Positions 45,952 to 59,134 of a stretch of 64,000 bases of DNA are shown one piece after another; position 1 is the first letter of the stretch, and every line of letters starts with the position of its first letter. The DNA lies in contig BCIM01000005.1 of NCBI GenBank assembly GCA_039545315.1, positions 250,609 to 314,608 on the forward strand. Direction: 5' to 3'. The translations under genes and the position numbers were made by a program. Source of the DNA: Kondoa malvinella. Lineage: Eukaryota > Basidiomycota > Agaricostilbomycetes > Agaricostilbales > Kondoaceae. The notes under the pieces were generated by a model. It did not search any database, had not been told where the DNA came from, and saw only the letters and a program-made list of their open reading frames with translations.

Positions 45952-46161
45952 NNNNNNNNNNNNNNNNNNNNNNNNNNNNNNNNNNNNNNNNNNNNNNNNN
46001 NNNNNNNNNNNNNNNNNNNNNNNNNNNNNNNNNNNNNNNNNNNNNNNNNNNNNNNNNNNNNNNNNNNNNNNNNNNNNNNNNNNNNNNNNNNNNNNNNNNN
46101 NNNNNNNNNNNNNNNNNNNNNNNNNNNNNNNNNNNNNNNNNNNNNNNNNNNNNNNNNNNNN
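45952..46161. other. assembly gap (210 N) at the palindrome centre
   Basis: A run of 210 N sits exactly at the symmetry axis. It begins at the very base where the 255-bp repeats end. The two frames that read through it are not genes. Confidence 1.
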
Positions 46162-46416
46162 ACTGGCTACGTTTGTGCTTGAGCATGCTCAGGCTATCAT
46201 TGCCTTTTGATATCGCCCAGAACGAGACAGTGTAGCAGAAGTTGGTCGAAAGAGGAGCAAACAAGACACAGAGCGAAAGAGAGAAAACTAGGTGAGAGTT
46301 GCTTATATACTGTGCGTCCTCGCTAGAATAGCCAGAGGACATTGGATCAGGGGCTCTGGGTTGTTCAGACTGCTTGATGGTTGCGGAGCTTGGCGTCGAA
46401 GTCACCGCTTTGAACA
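46162..46416 (+). repeat. 255-bp repeat, copy 3
   Basis: Same orientation as copy 1 and a mirror image of copy 2 across the gap. TATATAAG on the minus strand is at 46302-46309, pointing toward the gap. Confidence 0.9.
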
Positions 46417-47606
46417 CGGAGTCTCTTGCGATGGGACGGGATTTGCAGTACACCTTGACTAATCTGTCTTGCAGGCCTGCGTCATGCACAGAGAAGTAAA
46501 GTTTTCCCGACATTGTGCTCTGTATAGGATCAATGCCGGTAGAGCGTTCAATATCTTGTGAGCCTTATGGGCAGACACAGACACAGGGCACCACAATAGA
46601 TGTGGCAGGATAATATGTAGATGGCTCGACATAATGTACAGATGATTAAACCCATAGCCACAAGTTAAAGGAGAGACATAGGCACGAGGAGGTGAATCAC
46701 TGAGATTAGAGGGTAGCCATGGATCTGGCTGAGGCGGAAGTGTTTGGACAGACTAGTTGAAAAAGAAGCGCAGAATTTGCAGGCAAAGTTCCTTGAATCT
46801 CAAGAGGTCTGAATAAGCACAGAAGGAAGGAGAGCATCCACAGACTTCAGGTAGGCCGTGAAATGTGTACTTGGAATCTGCACTACGCCGCTTCAGATAA
46901 GTCCGATATAGCTGTTCGCTGTACTACGACAAGAGTTGAAGTAGTCGTATCTGAGAATCACAACTTGCTGTCTGACACAAGGCGTTAGGTGCCGTCGGCA
47001 TCTTACGGGAGCGAAAGTCTTGCTCAGCGTGCTCAACACGATGAAGCAATGCTGGTCACAAGCCCTACGAGTGCCGGTGACTTTCGAGGGATAAATGCTA
47101 TTTGCATCATAGGCTGCCAGCTTGAGCGAATTTGGATACAGATATTGATGGCGTTGTCCACAAGAAGATCAGCAGTGAACCAGGTGGTGAGTTTGCGAGG
47201 GATGATTGAGCAGCGCCAGATTTACCCTTGATCCTTGTCAAGCCTCGGTAGCCACAAAGGGAATAGTATGGTGATCAGAAAAACAAGGATATATATCAAA
47301 AGAGTAGATGCCGGGCCGCACGGGCAAGAGAAGGATCCTGATCAATAAGGCTTCCTGAAAAAAGCAAAGAGAATGCCCATAAGGACGAAAGCAGGAGCAG
47401 GAAAGTATGGAATTACCGTCAGAGAGATAGAACCAGAATGCTGAAGATTTGGAATTAGGTAGGCCCTAATTCTGCAACAGGGAGCTTCCGTGAATTGGGC
47501 ATTAGATGGACAGCCAAGCACTAGGCATTGCCGATGAGACACATGTTTCTCTGCTCTATTTCTCTGTGAATCAATTATACCACGAACGTGCAACAGGACG
47601 TACCCA

Positions 47607-48356
47607 TCATTCGTTGTCTTCCTCAGCATGGTCCCAGCCAGTGCCAGCCCATTCAGGCTGTGCAGTCACCTCGATCCATTTCTCCGGATGCGGTCCCTGG
47701 ACAGAAATTGTCATGCCACGGATTACTGAGGAAAGCAAATGCTGGCGCACATCAAGAAGCTCGAGCTGCTTCTCCCACTGGTGCGCTGGATGGGAATATC
47801 TTTCCTGCTGCTCTCGACTGAAGAATGCGGTCACAACGAGACTCTCCCGAACGATGTGGACGAGATGAATCACCTCAGCTTCGAATAAATCTTCAGGCTG
47901 TGCTTTTATCAGTGAGGAGCAACACAGCTTGCAACAGGCCATGGACGAACGCGTCATTGATAGTCTTCTTCTGCCTTTGAATAGCCTCTGCCGTCATCTT
48001 TGGACTGTCTTTCGCCCAAATGCTTGTGTCCGTTGCGTCATCACGAATGGTTCTGAGGAGCTGCTCGATTTCTCGTTCTTCCTGCATTTCATGTTGCGAT
48101 CAACTCTGCGAGAGCGCGCGGCAGTTGACGATGACACACCGACATCTCGCAAGCAGCCGCAGTCGTGGATCAAGCTTAAGATTCTTATTTCTTGGTCAGA
48201 CCATATCGACGGTCACTGCCCTTTAGTTGGCTCGTTGGTTCCCTTCGACCTGGTTTGCTCGCGTCTTGCTGTCCTTCGCTCTGCGAGCATACTCAAAGGT
48301 TCTGCTCCCAATTCTTCTAAAGCCAATGGTGCCAGGCGAGACAAAGTAGCTGCCAT
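47607..48356 (-). CDS. mirror copy of the arm candidate gene
   Basis: Identical, in reverse, to 43757-44506: same three open stretches and same likely intron. Same doubts apply. Confidence 0.3.
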
Positions 48357-48704
48357 TGCACGGGCTCAACAGAAAGGATGTCACTCGAATGGGTATCGAA
48401 TGGGCATGTTTCTATCTCTGGATATAAAGAAGAGCCTGGTATCGCGTGCGACCGCATGGCCGAATGAAGGCAAAGCAGCGGCGAAAATCAACAAAGCGGT
48501 GTCTCGGTCTGCAAAGAGCAAGCCTGTCAAGGGTGCACCGACTCGCTTCTTTGCTGCAAGTTTCGACTGCGAATGTGATTGATGCTGTGCGATCAAGCTG
48601 GAAAGCCTGGAAAGCGCCGATCTCGCTATTCTATACTTGCCTGTGCATAACGCAAGACTGCAAGATTGACTGTTCAGTGGCAGCACAGTTAACGCAAGAG
48701 GCTC

Positions 48705-48959
48705 TGTTCAAAGCGGTGACTTCGACGCCAAGCTCCGCAACCATCAAGCAGTCTGAACAACCCAGAGCCCCTGATCCAATGTCCTCTGGCTATTCTAGCG
48801 AGGACGCACAGTATATAAGCAACTCTCACCTAGTTTTCTCTCTTTCGCTCTGTGTCTTGTTTGCTCCTCTTTCGACCAACTTCTGCTACACTGTCTCGTT
48901 CTGGGCGATATCAAAAGGCAATGATAGCCTGAGCATGCTCAAGCACAAACGTAGCCAGT
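48705..48959 (-). repeat. 255-bp repeat, copy 4
   Basis: The outermost right copy. TATATAAG at 48812-48819 points right, toward the tRNA gene about 240 bases away. The next base, 48960, is the only difference between the two arms that I could find. Confidence 0.9.
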
Positions 48960-49059
48960 GCTTGTTGGAATTCTCCCTGTCACAAGCCAAAACTTACATC
49001 TTGAAGCAAAAACCGATGGTACTGACTGAAGCTGCCTCGAAGATCCATCAATAACTCAC

Positions 49060-49137
49060 GGGGCTGTAGCACAGTGGTAGCGCGCATCATTTGCAAGAAC
49101 GTTGATGAGGTCTTGGGTTCGATCCCCAACTGCTCCA
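49060..49137 (+). tRNA. tRNA-Ala(TGC) with a 6-base intron
   Basis: The sequence folds as a cloverleaf. Acceptor GGGGCTG pairs with CTGCTCC plus discriminator A, and contains the G3:U70 pair that marks alanine tRNAs. The anticodon stem is CATCA/TGATG, anticodon TGC at 49092-49094, T-arm TTGGG TTCGATC CCCAA. Six extra bases (49096-49101) sit at the usual intron place after position 37. Two mismatches (T6-T67 in the acceptor, A12-C23 in the D stem) are unusual and could mean a weak or decaying gene. A T-run follows (ATTCTTTT) as a Pol III terminator. Confidence 0.85.
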
Positions 49138-50484
49138 TTCTTTTGCATCGTTTCTTAGCACAGAAATCATCTTTTTGGCCTGGAAAACCGTTCCCATACG
49201 CTCGCTTCGCTCGCGCGTCTGTGTAAGGTGGGCCACGGCCATTGCTACCAGAAGTAATGCTGTACTACATCGCTCATTCAGTAGAAGAACGTGCGGAATG
49301 TAAGTGAGATGATAACATACAAGACGGGCAGCCCATTCTATTAGAATCAGAGCCCGACAGCGAGCTATGGTATATGATCGAGGGAGGGAGAAGCAGAAGG
49401 TAGGGCAACACTTGCCAAACAAGTAACCGCTTGCAGAATGAAGTGTATAGCAGAATTGGCGTGTCTTAGTCCGATCGTCTGTCGTTTCATGTCTCACAGC
49501 TTATCCAAGCCAGCGCCTGGTATCCTCTGCGAAGAGAACTATCGGTGTAGCCCTCGACTGCACTTGTACATCAATCCCGGCCAACATAGGGCAGCGGTTC
49601 CGCATTGTGGTTCTCAACGGTGTTCATAAAGGCCATCCACTAGTTATCAAGTGGTAGGCTAGTCAGAAGCCAGTCAGAGATGATTCGCCAAGAGAAACGA
49701 AATGTAACACCTCGAGGCCGTATTCCACATTTCCAGAAGTGCAAACAGTGCAAGCTGAGGGAAGTTGGAATACTTGATAAGGACCTCATGAGCTTCGCCA
49801 GGAATTCTTGGGCATACCGAGCGCATTGACGCATGACAAGATTGTCTGAGGCTTAGTTGATGCTTTAAAGCTGTTTGTCGTGGGACAGCGCTGTATAGAT
49901 TTCCTGAAGATTGAAGACCTTCAAGGTATATGGCACAGAGCTGCTGGTTGAGATCAAGCGAAAGTACAGAAAAGGGTCGTCCATGTTCCATGTTGATGCA
50001 TATGCTTGACAACGAAGTCCATAGTTTTGCGCGTGCGAGGCAGCCAACATGCCAGTCTCTCTTGCATCAGCAAGATCAAAGACTACATGCGAGGTCGATA
50101 CAGGCTGAGCGGAAGGAAAACCTCTGTTGTTCGCTTAGAGAGCACACCGAGTTGCTGCGGAATGTTGTCTTGTACATGTATAGGACTCTTCAGAGCAGCT
50201 CTTGAGGTGGCCTGAACATGGTATGCAAGGCTCTGAGGTATCCCTTGTGGCCTGGTATCACTTTGCATCTGATATCGTTTGAGAACAACCTTGCATATCT
50301 GCGTCAAACACGACGATGCTCGCAAGATTCGGCCTGCCTACACACAGACAACAGTCAGGCTGTATGTCGCAACAGCAAGCTCTGCCTATCGCTATCTCGG
50401 CACTGCCAAACTCTCGGCTTGGCAAATTTGCTCGAGTGGAGCGATGACAGGTCGCAGCTTAGATAGAGACAACCGCCTACGTTG
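49138..50484. other. long region without a supported gene
   Basis: Minus-strand frames at 49674-50012 and 49865-50050 have moderately protein-like composition (for example FNLQEIYTALSHDKQL and GEAHEVLIKYSNFPQLALFA), but they do not link and show no known domain. A decayed gene or transposon next to the palindrome is possible. No similarity to the palindrome arms was seen. Confidence 0.35.
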
Positions 50485-52146
50485 ATGATACTATGCCGCC
50501 TCCTGCTGTCTGCAGTCCTCGCGGCTCAAGCAGTGCTAGGACAGAACGTCACTGCTAGCACAAATACAACAAGACCTCTTGGAACGAGGGCGCATCATGG
50601 TAAGCCGGACTTGATCAGGCTTTCTAATAGCTAATTTTTGTTGCTATAGGCTTGAAGCCTGATGGTATGCAAGTGAACAGCATATACGTTGTAAGTTTCA
50701 GCTTCCGACGTCGGGTAAGATTGTGATCGACAGCTCATGACGGCTTCAGGGTGTACTGCCAGACTGGGCACATCAAGTGAGTCAACGTCCGAAAGCCTCT
50801 GCAATTGCTGATCTGGCCTTTGCAGTCGCCGATAGACATTAATGCAGCGCTTGGGAAATCTATCGGTATGTCCATTGCATTCTATATGGTTTTGGATGCT
50901 CATCTACCTTCCTACAGCCATCATTGGAGACTATGTGAGCAATATCACCAATGCTGAGGAATTGTACTGAGTGTGTTTGCAGATCTATGTCACTCAAAAC
51001 TCGCGGCGGCCATTCGATCAAATGCGATATCACAGTCCAGACGTGATACGACTGAAAGACCACTCTGTATATGCACCTGCTGTCATCCCAAATTTCCCGC
51101 TCACAAGCTGGACAAGTGAAATGTCTACCGAATTGGCAGAGAATGCGGCGTATTACAACACTCGCGGCGTACCGGTCTGGCTCAGATTTGCGTATGAATT
51201 TAATGGAGAATGGATGGCATATGGCCTCAACCCGGAAGTATATAAGCAAAAATTCCGCGAGGTGGCAGCGGCTGTTCGAGCAAATCCGGATTGCAATTCA
51301 ACCTACATGGTCTGGGCCCCAAATGTCGCTGGCGGTGATGTCGACTCGATACGTGGTTATACGACTTACTGGCCGGGTGATGATGCTGTTGATATGGTTG
51401 GCCTGTCATTCTATTTCTCTGGTGGGCGGTTTCAACTGTAGTGCTTGACCGTGCTGACACTGCTTGCAGGTCGAGACAAGCGGGAGAACATGATGCCTCG
51501 CGATAATGAATTTATTTCAGGCTTTGACTCTTTTTACGACATTTATGGTAAAGATTGTAAGTGTGCGACCTGTGCCAATTCGTTCCACCAATGACAATGC
51601 TTGCTATGGTCTAGGGCCTGTGGTGATTGCTGAGACATCAGCACAATACCACTATGAAATCCCATCAACCTACGATCAGAATGGTTGGGACACGGAGGTG
51701 CGGGGCGAGCCGAATCTGGAAGCTTTGACACCTGTTCCGAATAACAACAATGTGCAAGAGTTAGCCGTCAAGAGAGCATGGTTGGAACAAATGACTGGAC
51801 CTGAGACTGCAGGCAGATATCCGAATTTGACCAGCGTGTCCATCTTCAACTAGTATGTGAAGCCTTAGCTTCGATGTTGTTCTCTCTGATAATTTCTGCA
51901 GCTTCAAAGAAGGCAATCACAGTCAGTTTAACGACTTCCGCTTCATCGGCGGAAAGAGCGATGTAGAAGCTTGGACTCGCTCGTATGTGGGCAATGTCAC
52001 CGCATATCAGGTAAGTCTAAACTATTCTGCTCTCTACTCGACTGACCTTGGCTATCAAGGGTGGCTTTGATGGTGCAGCAAGTGCAGCTCGACCCTATTG
52101 GACACTTCTCGCATTGACAATGTTTCTGTTTTGTGCTTTCGTGTAA
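50485..52146 (+). CDS. secreted GPI-anchored GH26-type glycoside hydrolase
   Basis: The signal peptide MILCRLLLSAVLAAQAVLG is followed by N-glycosylation sites (NVT, NTT). The barrel has PVWLRFAYEFNGEWMAYG, whose Glu fits the acid/base in the GH26 RxxxExNGxW motif. TYMVWAPNVAGGD and DMVGLSFYFSG follow, then GPVVIAETSAQYHYEIP, whose Glu fits the nucleophile. After SVSIFNYFKEGNHSQFNDFR and DVEAWTRSYVGN, the C-terminus has a small-residue site (GAASAARP) and a hydrophobic tail YWTLLALTMFLFCAFV, typical for GPI attachment. It likely acts on beta-mannan or beta-glucan in the wall; GH26 is the best guess. Several short introns. Confidence 0.75.
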
Positions 52147-52401
52147 TGATGTCAGAATTGTTAGAGTTATTGTAGATCTGTCAAGTAGTAATCGTTGAAT
52201 AGTCGTTGAATGAATTAATAACTTGATCGCTGCAAGTTGCTTTGATGTTGGCATAACTTTACTTTGCTCACTTCAACGAGCAATGCCCATGTTCTTCTTC
52301 ACCTGACTGCGATGCTATCTGTCGAATTGCAGTGTATACAGTGATCTCCGAAGTGATAGAGACTGAATGCCTTCGGTTCTTTCACTGCGCTCTCGCTCAA
52401 C

Positions 52402-54416
52402 ATGAAACAGCGAAAGCGTCCAGCTTCTGCTCAAAAGGCACAGGCAGCACCTGCTGGCGGTGTGCCAGAAGATGTGCTGATCCTGGCTGCTGTGCTATGC
52501 CATGTCTTGCTGCTACTGCTGTCCAATGAGCTTGCGCCGAAAATGCTCAGACCCATACTTGGTTCCGTGTCCGAATCGCCATATCAAGTGGATACGGTTC
52601 AAGCTGCTGCTCTCTTCGTCGGTATCATGTTGCAAAGTATCTCGGGTCCAGCTTTCCCTCATTTGGTGCTCTCTGCTGTTCTCGCTTTGGCAATTTGGGC
52701 TGGTCTGAAGCCGTTAGTTGCCGCAATTGCATCGTACGAGCCTGCACATCAAGCCATGGTCGGTCGCATAGCTCTATCGCTACCAACAGTCTTTCTTTCG
52801 GCCAGTACCTTGCAAACGACTTCTGCGCTGTTGTCAAATTTCGGCAGGCAAACACGAAGAAGAGGATTGAGGGTACTGAGACCACTGCTGCTGTCTCTTT
52901 CAATGTCTTTTGTGAAACGCATTGTGCCGGAACTTGGTTTCCTGCCTTCAGAGCTGGTTTGTTTCCCACACGAAAAGGCCAGAACCCGCGCTAACAATTC
53001 CTCAGTACCTCAAAAGCGCTGTTATCCTTCTCATCGGAGCAATCGTCTCAATGGCAGACTCAGCAGTCACAAACTCGGTAACCGTCAAGCGACATGGTCT
53101 GGCTGCATACAGTCTTCAGCCTTTCCTCCTACTCATACTTCTAACACAATACTCTATGAGAATACCATTCACTTCGACTACACCTTGGCCCGATCCAGCT
53201 GCTACACCCATGCTGTTGGCGCAAAATCAGAGTATAACGGGATTGATTTCGGTCGTGGAATGGCAGCTAGGGGAACAATGGACGAGGGTGATGAGGGCAG
53301 ATCATTCTCTATTAGGCGGTCTATGGGTGCGTTGTCTCTTCAGTCTACAGGCGAAATTTAAGTAGCTGGATAGATCGGACATGCACGAGCTGGAATCATG
53401 CAGAAAAGACAGTTGTCGCTCGATGCAATTTTGGAATTACCGAAGAAGACTCAACTCGCGCTAGAAAATGAAGCTGTCGCAAGCGCCGAAAGCATCTATA
53501 GCACTTTCTACGCCCAAGAAGCCATCAGACTAGTCAAGCGCTCTGGTAGCAAGGACCCAAACGCCCTGATCATTGGTCTCGGTGCCGGTATATCAGCTCG
53601 AGCGCTACATCTGCATGGAGTTGAAGTCACGATATGCGAGATTGATCCGGTTGTCTATCATTTTGGCCGCCGCTTCTTTGATCTACCCGAACCTACTGGT
53701 GGTCTGTATCTCGAGGATGCTCGCGCGACTCTACGACGAGAAGGGCTGGGTCCATATGACTATGTCATTCATGGTGAGCAGTTTTCGTTCGCTTGCATAG
53801 CGATTGACTAAAGCGTTTGGCAGATGTGTTTACTGGCGGCTCTGTGCCCTCTTTGCTGTTTACTAGCGAATGTTGGGATGGTATTAAAGCAGTCTTGAAG
53901 TCAGATGGCGTGCTAGCGGTGGTCAGTTGAGCTTGACTCGTTACCTTTTGCACGCTAATGCTGAACGCCAGAACTTTGCTGGTCTGTTGCATGATCAAGC
54001 TGGGAAGAGCATCTTTGCGACACTACTGCACGCTTTCAAATACTGTAGGGCCTTCGCTGAACGCCTAGATGAAGAAGACAAGACTGGACATCGCAATATG
54101 GTCAGTCAGATACACTATCACGATAATACATGTCTGATACTTGCAGCAGGTCATCTTTTGCTCTGACGCACAAGACATTGAATTCAGAGAGCCAATCGAG
54201 GCCGATTTTCTGCACAGTGGCGGACGACAGCGTACACTTGAAGGCTTGATACAGAACGAGATCCCGCTGCCGGACAAGACAACCTACTCATCGGACCTCG
54301 TGCTGCGGGATGCAAGTGCGTGGAAGTTGACGAGATGGCAAGCCGCAAGCGTCGAAGAGCATATCAAAGTGATGCGTCAGGTGCTTCCGGCCGAATTCTG
54401 GTTGTTTGGGACGTGA
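52402..54416 (+). CDS. membrane protein with spermidine-synthase-like domain
   Basis: The N-terminal half has hydrophobic spans: VLILAAVLCHVLLLLLSNEL; LFVGIMLQSISGPAFPHLVL; LVLSAVLALAIWAGL; and, after an intron at about 52958-53007, YLKSAVILLIGAIVSMADSA. The C-terminal half is a Rossmann methyltransferase-like fold of the spermine/spermidine synthase type: MRADHSLLGGLWV, ALIIGLGAGISARALHLHGV, VTICEIDPVVYHFGRRFF and LYLEDARATLRREGLGPYDY. Then comes the intron-split VIHDVFTGGSVPSLLF and SDGVLAVNFAGLLHDQAG. GLGAG and the acidic IDP bind the nucleoside moiety in relatives. Whether it makes polyamines is unknown. It lies between two GH26-type genes. Confidence 0.75.
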
Positions 54417-54576
54417 ATCAGGGTAGAGAAAGCATGCAACGAAAGCGCTGGTCGCCGTCAATAGTCTCCTGTTTTGACTCTGACGTCTGGTTCACGAGAG
54501 GTGTTCGCATGTTTCGGAATGACTATTAATTCCAATGCGATCTAGGATACCAGGCTACGTTTCTGCCGTTCCAAAC

Positions 54577-56221
54577 TTAGGCCCTGTTGTCTACATATTT
54601 CAAGAAAGCATTGGTCACGGTCTTGTTCTGCAAAGAATGAGTTTGGTCGAGCCAACTAAGATTCAGAAGCACCAACCTGAACGTCAACGAGTCTAAAGTT
54701 GATTTCGGGTGAGGCTGCAGGAGGGATGTGAAGGTAGTTGAACCTGGAAGACCCTGTCTCAGTCGAATCTCACATGATTTGCGAATCACTAACCAGGTGA
54801 TGCTCTTGGCCACGATCCTGCCCGCCTTGGAAGAATCGATGATTTGAGACAGCCAGGCGAGTTTGTCGGCCACTGGAGCATCGTAGTGGAGGCCAGTCTC
54901 AGCAACGATGTAAGGGTGATCTTCGCTAGCGAATCTCTTGTAGAAGGGCATGATCGTTCTCTCGTAGTTAGTTATGTTGCTTTTGAACTGTTGACCAAGA
55001 TTCAGATAGAACAGGGAAAGTGAAGCCAAGAGCACACGCTTGGGTACCAGTCCTGATATGGCTAAGGTATCAGACATATGGCTTATCGCTCAACAGGTAA
55101 ACGCACCACTATTGCAATATTAGTATCGAGCTTTAGAAGATCAAAAGAAGCCTACTAGAGACATAGTCAACGTAAGGAGAGTTAGGCCAGTATCGCAACA
55201 GATCCGTAACATTAATTGAAATGTTGGGCCTAGACAATCTATCAGCGCATTCTCCTTCAGCAACCAGCAAACATACGACCACACCATCTTGACCTGTTCA
55301 GAAGCATGAATACGTGGCATTTTATAAGAAAGAGAGTTCCTTACCTTCGGGGCGATCTTCTTGCAAGCTCTAGCAACTGTTCTAAAGCCGAGAAGGAAGT
55401 CGTCGCTGTGAAAAGAGTCTCTGGTGAGCCAGTGTATGAGCGGAATCATGTAACCCACGCGTTCCCTGGGTAAGTGTTCCTTCCTTTTCCATTGTAGTCG
55501 GCGTCATTCTGGTAGTAATTGACTTCATGCCCGAAACCTGAAGACGAAACGCTTAGCCAAGCCTCAACATGGTCAAAGTCGCTCACGCAATCTGACTTCG
55601 GGGAAGCCCATGTCGGTCATATTCTTCATGATCTTACAAGCAGCGACAGCTTGGCTGTTGTTGCCAGTAGTCAGACCGTGCCAAGATTGGACTGGCATAA
55701 GGGAAATCTCGAAGATGGCGTTTGTTGCCAGAACGTCGCCAAGGACACCATAGATTTGGTCGCCCGTGAAGGGAACGGAACCGTTGATTTGAGCGTAGCG
55801 GCCAAAAGTGGCGAAACGTTTGCCAGTGCTAGAAGTGAGTCAGTATATAGTATGATCAGTGAGACGGCAGACAGGAGCTTACGCGAGGATGAGATTGCTG
55901 AGATGCTGGGTTCGTCCACCAGCGGAGCTCTACATTCAGCAAAATCAGCAAAAGTGCCAAATTTCGGAGACTTTTGCCATACGTCGTCTGGGAGCTATAC
56001 TACGCGTCAAAATTGATTCCTCGCATTTGTAAAGGAAGACTTACAAATCCAAATGGAATGCCATCAATCGCAAGTGGCTCAGTGTCTACTGGAGTTGGCT
56101 TCCAAACCGAGCTTTCGGCGGCAGTTGCTCTCTTGTGATGATGAGAGTGTTTGGCGAAGGAGCCATGGCTTGCAGAAATCAGAACAGGTGCTGCCATGCA
56201 CAGCAAGACAGAAGTACGCAT
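54577..56221 (-). CDS. secreted GH26-like glycoside hydrolase
   Basis: The signal peptide MRTSVLLCMAAPVLISASHG is followed by a His-rich KHSHHHKR stretch with a Kex2-like KR site. After short introns: GKRFATFGRYAQINGSVPFT, LATNAIFEISLMPVQSW, VRLRFGHEVNYYQNDADYNG (Glu in the place of the acid/base), then DDFLLGFRTVARACKKIAPK, VKMVWSPNI, and HPYIVAETGLHYDAPVADKL (Glu in the place of the nucleophile). It ends AFLKYVDNRA without a GPI signal. The two glutamates and order match the neighbour at 50485, but sequence is diverged. Family assignment is a pattern match, not a search. Confidence 0.6.
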
Positions 56222-56836
56222 GATTGTAAAGGAATGTGGATGGATCAAAAGAGTGTAAGTTGAACTGGAAGAGTACTGATTCGATAGCAAGTCAATGTCC
56301 GAGAACAAGAAAGGAAGCCACAAGGATGATACGCCTTCTGTATCGGACATCGCGGATCCCCTAGTGCGATCAACAAGCCGAGAGAACCTTTGGATGTCAG
56401 TTTCGCGTGCCATCGGACATGCTTTGTAAACGCCAGAACATGGGCTGGCAGGTTTCAGCGCCTATATATAGTTGAAAACAGACAGTAGTAGACTGTAGAG
56501 CAGGCTTTGAGCAGAGGGAGAACAGGCTGCGCGAGAGGAAAGCAAAAGAGGGTGGAAGAAAAGCGAGATCTTGCATGGACAGATGCACTTATAGCTACGC
56601 TTGCCCTGGGTCGCAGCACATATGTATTCGTGTGTGCTATACTGCGTATCTGGTGTTTACGACTTTGTGCTTCAATATTTGTGCGAAGTCAGCTCAGACG
56701 ACAGAACGAATTCAGACAAGGACGAGGCTAAAGCCCAACGTGCGACTGTGTGCTAGCCGCTATGGTCACCATCTGCTCGAGGTGGTAATGACGTTGGCCC
56801 TCTCCGAGAAACCGCCAACGCGTAAAAGTGTCCATC
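56222..56836. other. divergent promoter region
   Basis: Between the GH26-like gene (-) and phosphoglucomutase (+). TATATATAG near 56,463 could serve the minus gene with a long leader. No gene seen; the in-frame upstream ATG at 56413 for the minus gene would bury its signal peptide and was not used. Confidence 0.4.
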
Positions 56837-59089
<2,253 letters not shown>

Positions 59090-59134
59090 ATTATTGCAAA
59101 GTTGGGAAGGAATGAAGCCAAAAAGGGTTTTGTG

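Larger units (their letters stand above)
46162..49088 (-). repeat. right arm of giant inverted repeat (2,927 bp)
   Basis: Mirror of 43025-45951. It ends 29 bases inside the intact tRNA-Ala gene, so the junction between duplicated and unique sequence falls in the anticodon arm. Confidence 0.93.

Noticed and set aside
45600..46513. Two 211-codon frames that read through the N run
   Set aside because: The middle third is unknown sequence and the two frames are mirror images of each other; the frame is held open only by the N run.
43025..49088. CRISPR array or LTR retrotransposon reading of the repeats
   Set aside because: Repeats are few, long and inverted without regular spacers, and the termini are inverted rather than direct; no reverse transcriptase or integrase motif is visible.
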